NCBI RefSeq assembly: GCF_000611645.1
Contig: NW_014012851.1
Span: 1 to 19,740 of the forward strand
DNA length: 19,740 bases
Source: Monoraphidium neglectum
Lineage: Eukaryota > Chlorophyta > Chlorophyceae > Sphaeropleales > Selenastraceae
Direction: 5' to 3'
Part shown: piece by piece, positions 15,201-19,740 of the stretch
Position numbering within the stretch: position 1 is the first letter of the stretch
Layout of the letters: each line of letters starts with the position of its first letter
Translations under genes and position numbers: made by a program
Notes under the pieces: generated by a model
Databases searched by the model: none
Told to the model about the DNA's origin: nothing
Seen by the model: the letters and a program-made list of their open reading frames with translations, nothing else

Positions 15201-16805
15201 ACCGGCGCTGCCGGCCATTTCCTCGTTGGTCGCCTCGGTATCGCTTATGATTGAGCCAATCACGGGCAGCTGTTTGTGGTAGTTCATCCCTCTCTGCATG
15301 GCCTCGCGCCCGAACGTCACGAACCGCTCCTGACTGTTGGGCTTGGGGAGGTTGACGCGCGTGCTGCAGCCGTGCTCGCTGTGCAGCAGCTCGTGGTTGG
15401 CGTAGGAGCGCTTTGCGTATGGCTCGTTGCAGATGGGGCAGATGGTGCAGCTGTTGTGGTTGGGCCTGCCGGCCAGCGCCAGGCAGGTGCCGCTGTGGTT
15501 CTTCCACAGCACGTAGTGGTTGGCGTCGTCGTCGCTGCCCGCACGGTTGCGGTCGCCGATCATCAGCACCCTCACCACAGTCTTGCCCTCGCGCTCCTTT
15601 TGGGTCGGCTGGGAGACGTGCAGAGGCACGATGCGCACGCCTGCTGGCCGGTCGGGCGGTGCCTCTGCCTCTGCCTCGGCCTCGGCCTCGGCCTCGGCCT
15701 CCGTCTCTGCCTCTAAGTCAGACTCCACCTCGGAGTCCTCAACGGCCTGCTCCCGCTCCCGCCAGTGGTACACGTCCACCACGTAGCGGGGGTTGCGCCT
15801 CTGGAACGTCGCCCAGTCGCGCTCGGTCATGGGGAAGCCGACGCCCGTCCAGTCAAAGGGGTCCCCCACCTCGCGCGCCAGGAGGTCGTAGGTCTCAGCC
15901 TGCGACACCTTGTCCGCCATCAACATGCCGTGCTGGCGCAGCAGCCCATACACCTTTGCGTGCAACGCCGTGCACAGGGGGTCTTGGGGGTTGCGGTACC
16001 GCATCTTGTGCTTGCTCTTCAGCACGTCGTGGACGGCCTTGTGGTAAGCGTGCGCCAGCATGACGTAACGCCCGCACTGCTGGCCGGTGCCGCGCACGTT
16101 GACCACGGCGCGGTGCCGCTTCAAGAACGCGGGCGTCTCCATGTCGCGCCCGCCCGCCACCAGCGCGCCGTCGTAAGCCCGCGCGCCGACGCGGTTGATG
16201 CGCAGCAGCTTCCAGCCCGACTCGCGGTGCTCCGTCTCCTCCATGTCCGTCAGCGCCGCCTCGGACGCCTTGGCCCAGAAACCGTCCAAGCCCTCGGCCT
16301 GGGCCACGTTGGTGAGCTCCTTGTTCTTGGCCGCAACTGGGTGGATCCTCACAGCCAGGCGGCGCTTGGTCGCCAAGTACCAGACCGCCTCCACGTAGGC
16401 CGCGCCCCTGAAAGGCACACGCTGCGCCAGCTTGGGCTTGATCGCCTGCCAGGCATCGCGCATGCGGCTCTCCACGTCCACGTCGCGCACCTTCAGCAGC
16501 GCCCCCTTGTAATCGCCGCCCGGCTCGTACGTGATGCCTTCCAGATCTGCGTGCCACCGCTCCTCGACGTCCGCGTATTTGTCCCAGCGATGGGTGAGCT
16601 TGATGCGACTACTGGTGGGGGTGGCCTTGCTGCTGCTGATGCTGGACCCTGCCTCCTCGCCCGCGGCGCGGCTGCGCTCAGCCGCCACCGCTCTCGCACG
16701 GGACTCGGCGTCCGACTGCGCGCGCTTTTGCTTGATCGCTGCCCAACCGTTGCGCGCCATCCTGTTGTGGGGTCCGAAAATGTTTTTTGGGTATGATACG
16801 CACAT
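12300..16805 (-). CDS. Protein-primed family B DNA polymerase (pPolB), 1501 aa
   Basis: Replicates the element's linear genome by protein priming. Exonuclease: Exo I D522-T-E524, Exo II FHNGRGYD (720-727), Exo III Y909-x3-D913. Polymerase: motif A YVDANGLYS (1015-1023, D1017), motif B KLLNNALYG (1181-1189), motif C YTDTDSL (1287-1293), and KxY-type RPKAY (1377-1381). Ahead of these, a C2H2-like finger (C456, C459, H471, H475) and an endonuclease VII-like block (C629, C632, DHDH 689-692, RGAAHNCCN 698-706) are characteristic of Polinton polymerases. Residues 365-382 are Glu-Ala repeats. The 500-residue N-terminal extension may include the priming domain. ATG 16805 gives the longest form; ATG 16760 (Met16) has a better context (A at -3, G at +4) and follows an AT-rich leader. 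Confidence 0.96.
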   Translation of the reverse strand: MCVSYPKNIFGPHNRMARNGWAAIKQKRAQSDAESRARAVAAERSRAAGEEAGSSISSSKATPTSSRIKLTHRWDKYADVEERWHADLEGITYEPGGDYKGALLKVRDVDVESRMRDAWQAIKPKLAQRVPFRGAAYVEAVWYLATKRRLAVRIHPVAAKNKELTNVAQAEGLDGFWAKASEAALTDMEETEHRESGWKLLRINRVGARAYDGALVAGGRDMETPAFLKRHRAVVNVRGTGQQCGRYVMLAHAYHKAVHDVLKSKHKMRYRNPQDPLCTALHAKVYGLLRQHGMLMADKVSQAETYDLLAREVGDPFDWTGVGFPMTERDWATFQRRNPRYVVDVYHWREREQAVEDSEVESDLEAETEAEAEAEAEAEAEAPPDRPAGVRIVPLHVSQPTQKEREGKTVVRVLMIGDRNRAGSDDDANHYVLWKNHSGTCLALAGRPNHNSCTICPICNEPYAKRSYANHELLHSEHGCSTRVNLPKPNSQERFVTFGREAMQRGMNYHKQLPVIGSIISDTEATNEEMAGSAGAGAAPEQEPKTNRVFQHDPNSWRILPLDNKGNKLSDLVTSFEPAEGTSGEACVMALMDACYDAAVAMEERWRASLKPLDPATVPRAAHANAKECHICRGRMHRGFATLTEEERRLHALWLAQPVQTLAARKVFAAEHPGAGLMFHKQEWAKVRDHDHETGAYRGAAHNCCNRRYTSKGCHVPVLFHNGRGYDFKLLAKGLRRRNCQDKIRVIMANSEKIISIDYKRGNGPTLRFLDSCQFLQGSLEQVTKELREAPGGVRKNLPLTSAMVEDWMRQRFGASLEPARLERAVELAARKGVYPYEWSDPQRWSSPQLFSVEQLQQNRLCGVKNGDDVRVADVIEKDKADAEEDWAHAKEVWETFGMRTFRDYHNLYLSLDVHQLGDCMNNFRRSVMADDDLGLDPYWFYGLPGLSYAAALRHVERRQPNVRLEAFTHKEMLDMAMRVKRGGICVVNMRRLRANNKYMRAGFDPSKPSRYILYVDANGLYSWAMCQALPTGNYKMIDGGEVGDLEAFLARYTDNSPRGCFVQVKRIWLPSEHHDRMGDYPLAPEVKLPPQMLSPFSEALRSPGCPSVKKLLLDLEDKHDYVLHHRNLQFLLQQGYRVVGVTNVLEFDQSPWLAGYIEDITQKRIAASKAGNERLVALYKLLNNALYGRLMMDVLNRPNHTVCWRQDQLGKLMKLPEFQGSFAINEDLEGVLLRQTQANVGTLTAAGVSVLELSKLHMQRFHYEVMLGQFGRGGGDRAPPSIKLAYTDTDSLVYEITYDDAGLPLAQRGDAYADMYALREHLDLSGLGRTMPEFYDPTNKKVQGKFSDETADAWAERDKPAPGLYDNIILEFTALRPKAYTMRLQGGVVKSKAKGTPRDVLKREVFEADYAQVLEACNALFGSGKTLRELYEEDSDAGNEAQAKLQLKRNVAQLGSHRLQMYLLETKGRVVFSGFEDKRHWLDDGVTSLPHGHWRISKPE
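15660..15713 (-). repeat. Hexanucleotide repeat encoding Glu-Ala run in the polymerase
   Basis: A run of imperfect GCCTCG/GCCTCT hexamers on the plus strand encodes alternating Glu and Ala (residues about 365-382) in a linker of the polymerase N-terminal region. It is in frame and probably length-variable without harm. Confidence 0.8.
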
Positions 16806-16817
16806 GGCGCGCGGCCC

Positions 16818-17498
16818 TTAAGCGCCCGCCGCCCCGCTGGCCAGCGCGTCCAGCAGCGCCGGCGGCAGCGCCCCTTTGGACCAGCGGCTGCTCGCTTTGT
16901 GCTGCCTGTACTGCGCGGCCAGCGCCTCGTCTTTGGGCCAGCTGTTTGAGAGCCGCACTATGTGCATGCCGTCTTTGCACGAGGCGCAGGTGCGTGGGTT
17001 GCAGCGCAGCGGCTCAAACCCCCCCGCGTTGGTCCAGATGCAGGTGCGCTTGCGCCAGGGGCTGCCGTACTGGCAATAATCCACCACACGCATGTTTGGC
17101 TGCAGGGGCTGCATCAGTGGTCTGTGCATCAGCAAGCCCTGGGGGTTTTCGAGCGTCCAGAGCCGCGGCTGCAGGTAATCAATTATATCCAAGCCCCTTT
17201 GCACCAGCCTGTCTGCCCCTTCTAGATCCCTGGGGCCCCCCGTGGTGCGCGCGCGGCTGTACATGGTGCAGGGCGGGCTGGCGTGCACCCAATCAAACGC
17301 CCCAGGCTGCCAGGCCGCACGGTAATCGAACTGCAGTATGTCTGTCATGTGCGTGGGATTGAACCGCCCCACACCGCGGATGTCGAGTGAGGTCACCTCG
17401 TACCGCACCGCCGACTGCGTCGCGTTTTGGCTGGCCGCCCAGTGGCTGATCGACCCCGTCCCGCTGAACAGTTCCAGAACTTTCAGAACAGATGACAT
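16818..17498 (-). CDS. DNA (cytosine-5) methyltransferase, compact, 226 aa
   Basis: Transfers methyl groups from SAM to cytosine C5 in DNA. Motif I LELFSGTGS (8-16) binds SAM; motif IV SPPC (74-77) provides the catalytic Cys77; motif VI is ENP (117-119), with Pro as in many phage-like enzymes; a motif VIII-like YGSPWRKRT lies at 144-152; and the C-terminus LPPALLDALASG resembles motif X. C166, C171 and C174 may form a small metal site in the reduced target-recognition region. At 226 aa it is much shorter than typical bacterial enzymes (over 300 aa). The frame is open to 17804, but that part overlaps the neighbouring gene; ATG 17498 directly precedes motif I. It lies 12 bp upstream of the polymerase frame. 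Confidence 0.9.
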   Translation of the reverse strand: MSSVLKVLELFSGTGSISHWAASQNATQSAVRYEVTSLDIRGVGRFNPTHMTDILQFDYRAAWQPGAFDWVHASPPCTMYSRARTTGGPRDLEGADRLVQRGLDIIDYLQPRLWTLENPQGLLMHRPLMQPLQPNMRVVDYCQYGSPWRKRTCIWTNAGGFEPLRCNPRTCASCKDGMHIVRLSNSWPKDEALAAQYRQHKASSRWSKGALPPALLDALASGAAGA

Positions 17499-17580
17499 AT
17501 TTACACGTTTCTCTAAGGGACGAAAGGAAAACGAAAGAGGCAACACACCAAAAGAAAAGGGCAAGCAGCTGCACCACCGC
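17499..17580. other. AT-richer junction between viral block and spliced gene
   Basis: This 82-bp spacer is A/G-rich on the plus strand and less GC-rich than its surroundings. It holds the presumed 3' end of the spliced gene and the leader of the methyltransferase. The right boundary of the viral element may fall here, but no terminal inverted repeat or target duplication could be recognised. Confidence 0.4.
17501..17505 (-). terminator. TGTAA poly(A)-type signal
   Basis: Minus-strand TGTAA, 76-80 bp downstream of the stop of the spliced gene. TGTAA is the established nuclear polyadenylation signal of Chlamydomonas and relatives, so its position supports both the gene's 3' end and a green-algal host. 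A pentamer can occur by chance. Confidence 0.45.
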
Positions 17581-19320
17581 TCAGCGCCGGCTGGCCGCCT
17601 TGTCCGGCGTGATGGGCGCGGCCGGCCCCTGCAGGAGCTCGATCGCGGCCTTGAAGGTGGTGGTGAGCACGTCGCGCGCGGTCTCCTCTGTGATCTTAAA
17701 CCCCTCGTCAACTCGCACGCACAGAGCCTCATTGGCCGTGTCGCAGCAAACGCGTGTGTTGTCCTTGAACGGGGCGATGATGAGCGACGGCAGGTAACTC
17801 GCAAACAGCGCCGCCCTCATCTCGCGGTTGGGGATGTTGGCGACGATGCGCATCTTGATGCCGACGTCGCTGATGTAGAGCCACTTGCCGGTGGTGCCGT
17901 CAATCACGCACGCCGCCCCCACGCCAAAAAGCAGCTGCGCAGTGGGCGCCGGCAGCGCTGAGGCCATGGCCTCGTAGTGCTCAACGCCCATGCTGATGAT
18001 CGCGATGGTGGGCGCACGCAGCCGCTCCGCCACGTCCCGCAGGCGGGCCGCCTCGTCCCGCAGGCGGGCCACCTCCATCTCCAGGCGGGCCACCTCCATC
18101 TCCAGCTTCTCGAACTCCTCGGGGTTGACGGCGGGCGGATAGAGCCCATCAATGTCCACGTCGGTGTCCGCGTCGGTGTCCGCGGCCGTGTCGGCGTCGC
18201 GCTTCCCGGTACCACTGCTGGTCACGATGCCCTGTGTTGGCGAGGCGGTCGCGGTGGAGCGATGAGGCAATGGGCTCGTTTACCGCGGGCGGGTAACCCG
18301 GAGCGGTGGCGCGCGTTTCCCGCGGGCGGGAAACACGGAGCGGCACACAAGCGGCAGCGGCGCGTTTCCCGCGGGCGGGAAACCCGGAGCGGCAGCGGCG
18401 CGTTTCCCGCGAGCGGGAAACACGGAGCGGCACACGAGCGGCAGCGGCGCGTTTCCCGCGGGCGGGAAACCCGGAGCGGTGGCGGCGCGTTTCCCGCGGG
18501 CGGGAAACCCGGAGCGGCAGCGGCGCGTTTCCCGCGGGCGGGAAACACGGAGCGGCAAGCAAGCAGCAAAAGATGCAACTCTCCTCACTCACCAGCTGCT
18601 CCTTCCAACCCTTGGCGTACTCGCGCACGAGCGTCTCCTCGGGCTTGTCGAGGACGTTGCGCTTGAGGTCCTGGATCACATCGCGCGCGCCGTCCGCGAA
18701 CTTGGCGGCGCCGACCTTCCCCTTGTTAAGGTGGGAGTGGATGGTGCTGAGGTGCTCCGCCGCCCTGAGCGAGATGAGGTGCTTCTTCTCCCCGGCCGCG
18801 GGCTCGGGCTGCGCGTTGAGGACGGCCTCCACAACCACCAGCTTGCGGAACGTGTTGAGGAGCGTCTTGGGGGAGGTGTTGAGGTGCTTGGCCTCGTGCA
18901 TCTGTGTGGCGAAGTTGGTGAACGAGGCGTAGCCCGTACGCTCCTGCAGCATCTTCTTGCCGCCGGGGGTCGTGGAGGTCTTGTAGATCAGGTACGGCCG
19001 TGACTGGTGGGCAAGGAGTGTGAGGCCGTGCACATGGTGAGGGGTAGGGATTGCGCAGGTTCATCATTGCTGCACAAACGGGACGTGCGCGTGTGCAGGC
19101 GTGAGAGAGCCCGCCCCGCGGGTGGAGCGCTTGCGGTTGCGCAAACACCCACCAGCATCATGTCCTCGAGGCCCTCCTTGCTCTTCCGCTCATCGGCGGC
19201 GAACAGGTTGTCCATCTCCTCGCAGATCGACTTGCCCGCATTGAGCTGCTGGGTGGTGGGCTTGGCCTGCTGCGCATGCGTCTTGCCGGCGCGCGGTGCG
19301 GGGGCGGACGTGGACGCCAT
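17581..19320 (-). CDS. Three-exon gene, probably host; 409-aa coiled-coil protein of unknown function
   Basis: Splice reading: exon 1 19320-19153, exon 2 19003-18593, exon 3 18231-17581, all junctions phase 0. Donors are CTG|GTGGGT and CTG|GTGAGT; acceptors are CCACCAG|TCA and AACACAG|GGC. The protein has a polar N-terminus (1-56), a helical Lys-rich domain (57-193), an Asp/Thr-rich linker (about 205-221), a coiled coil (about 237-267, tandem LEMEVAR units) and a mixed alpha/beta C-terminal region. No enzyme motif and no family recognised. ATG 19320 has A at -3 and G at +4. Introns set it apart from the intronless viral genes, so host origin is likelier, though an element-borne cargo gene is not excluded. 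Splicing is inferred from sequence only. Confidence 0.65.
18232..18592 (-). other. Intron 2 of the spliced gene (361 bp) with palindromic array
   Basis: Starts with the optimal donor GTGAGT and ends with AACACAG. Most of it consists of the seven-copy palindromic repeat. If retained, the exon 2 frame stays open through the intron and terminates at 18149 inside exon 3, because 361 is not a multiple of 3, giving a truncated product with an Arg/Pro-rich tail. Confidence 0.65.
18278..18556. repeat. Seven-copy palindromic minisatellite
   Basis: Seven copies of the palindrome GTTTCCCGCGGGCGGGAAAC (or close variants) begin at 18278, 18315, 18364, 18402, 18451, 18489 and 18527. Spacings are 37, 49, 38, 49, 38 and 38 bp. 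Each is followed by a conserved CGGAGCGG spacer; the 49-bp units have an extra 11-bp CACACRAGCGG insert. The first copy (18278) differs at two positions and the fourth has GA for GG in the loop. Each unit could fold into a 9-bp GC-rich hairpin in DNA or in the intron RNA. Confidence 0.92.
19004..19152 (-). other. Intron 1 of the spliced gene (149 bp)
   Basis: Begins with GTGGGT, ends with a pyrimidine-rich tract and CCACCAG. Splicing joins Leu56 to Ser57 in phase 0. It lacks repeats. Confidence 0.6.
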
Positions 19321-19740
19321 CCTGCGGGAGAGAGGAGGGCGTGCGGCGCTTGTTCTCGTGCATGGATGCGATGCATATCGTGGGCGCCGCTGCTGCGTGT
19401 AAGGGGCGCGGCGTCGCTGCGGCCAGCTCGGCGCAGCAGTGCAGCAGCGAGTCAGCGCGGCCGGGCGTGCCCCACCCAGGAGCCGGCGCTGCAGAGCGCG
19501 AGCGCAAATCTTCTAATTCTTCGTAAAAGACCCTCTGATGCCGCTGTAAGACGCCGGCAGGCCCCCACCTGACTCCGGAGGACGTGCAAGGACCGTGCAG
19601 CCGGTGGGTAGCTCCAAACGGGACTCTCGACGGCGCAGAATATATTTAAAAGCGTATATGTCCTATTGGGTCGCAGTCCAGAGGCTTCCTTTGGCGAATG
19701 CTTGTGATGCTCTACCGAGATCGCTCAGACGGGCTCCGGG
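19321..19740. other. Region without recognisable gene; probable promoter of the spliced gene
   Basis: No frame here looks coding; short open frames are antisense or GC-rich shadows. It holds GCAGCA-type low-complexity sequence near 19432-19452 and TGTAA on the plus strand at 19398-19402 and 19543-19547, which could end a plus-strand transcript. Confidence 0.4.
19641..19650. promoter_or_regulatory. TATA-like box
   Basis: TATATTTAAA stands out as an AT-only run in GC-rich surroundings, about 320 bp upstream of the ATG at 19320. It could serve the spliced gene on the minus strand (TTTAAATATA, implying a 5' leader of roughly 290 bp) or an unseen plus-strand gene to the right. Confidence 0.4.

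Noticed and set aside
15765..16796. Plus-strand open frame (343 codons)
   Set aside because: Antisense to the polymerase N-terminal region, with shadow-type composition and no recognisable domain.
17499..17804. N-terminal extension of the methyltransferase
   Set aside because: Arg/Ser/Pro-rich shadow of exon 3 of the spliced gene; motif I begins only 8 residues after ATG 17498.
18278..18556. CRISPR array
   Set aside because: The intervening sequences are conserved rather than unique, spacing alternates between 38 and 49 bp, and no cas genes are present; it is a palindromic minisatellite in an intron.
18149..19033. Single 294-codon minus-strand gene
   Set aside because: Its C-terminal third is the translated palindromic repeat, and a consensus GTGAGT donor ends the sensible part at 18593; better explained as exon 2 plus retained intron.
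1..19740. Terminal inverted repeats of the element
   Set aside because: I compared the first 53 bp with the reverse complement of 17499-17580 and saw no match; a full self-alignment would be needed to exclude repeats elsewhere.
19321..19740. tRNA or small structured RNA near the right end
   Set aside because: The segment downstream of the TATA-like box has no cloverleaf, A/B boxes or clear C/D-box pair that I could identify.

Overview
The window looks like nuclear DNA of a green alga (Chlorophyta) carrying an integrated Polinton/Maverick-type (polinton-like) DNA virus. The host assignment is inferred from the high GC content, a spliced gene with GTGAGT/GTGGGT donors and short introns at the right end, and a TGTAA poly(A)-type signal of the kind used by volvocine and related green algae. 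The viral assignment rests on four hallmark genes readable from motifs: a protein-primed family B DNA polymerase (12300-16805), an rve-type integrase (1409-2890), an FtsK/HerA-type packaging ATPase (4813-5721) and a double-jelly-roll-like major capsid protein (7008-8345).

Layout. (1) Positions 54-1406: three small plus-strand genes of unknown function. They converge tail to tail (2 bp gap) with the minus-strand cluster. (2) Positions 1409-17498: an almost unbroken minus-strand block, in transcription order DNA cytosine methyltransferase, polymerase, small Cys-rich protein, large collagen-containing fiber, small beta-rich protein, basic/proline-rich protein with 31-residue repeats, major capsid protein, three small proteins, packaging ATPase, a small orphan, two virion-like proteins sharing an N-terminal motif, and integrase. 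Most intergenic gaps are under 25 bp. The two larger spacers (4606-4812 and 9434-9533) share TGACGTCA and GGTGAC elements and look like promoters. (3) Positions 17499-17580: an AT-richer junction. (4) Positions 17581-19320: a three-exon minus-strand gene, probably host, whose second intron holds seven copies of a 20-bp palindrome. (5) Positions 19321-19740: no convincing gene; a TATA-like box near 19641.

How the genes fit together: the integrase would insert the element, the polymerase would replicate it by protein priming, the methyltransferase may mark its DNA, and the capsid, ATPase, virion-like and fiber genes form a particle-building set. All recognised viral genes are open from start to stop, so the copy looks recent or conserved. 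No adenain-like cysteine protease, tyrosine recombinase or superfamily 3 helicase was recognised. No terminal inverted repeat or target-site duplication was found, so the element's left end probably lies outside the window.

Points most worth a second look: the apparent D-D-D (not D-D-E) integrase centre, the Ser/Thr-less Walker A of the ATPase, the mosaic W-x-S-N/C1q-like/collagen fiber, the shared CRE-like promoter elements, an AAAGCA motif just upstream of several start codons, and the palindromic array inside an intron.
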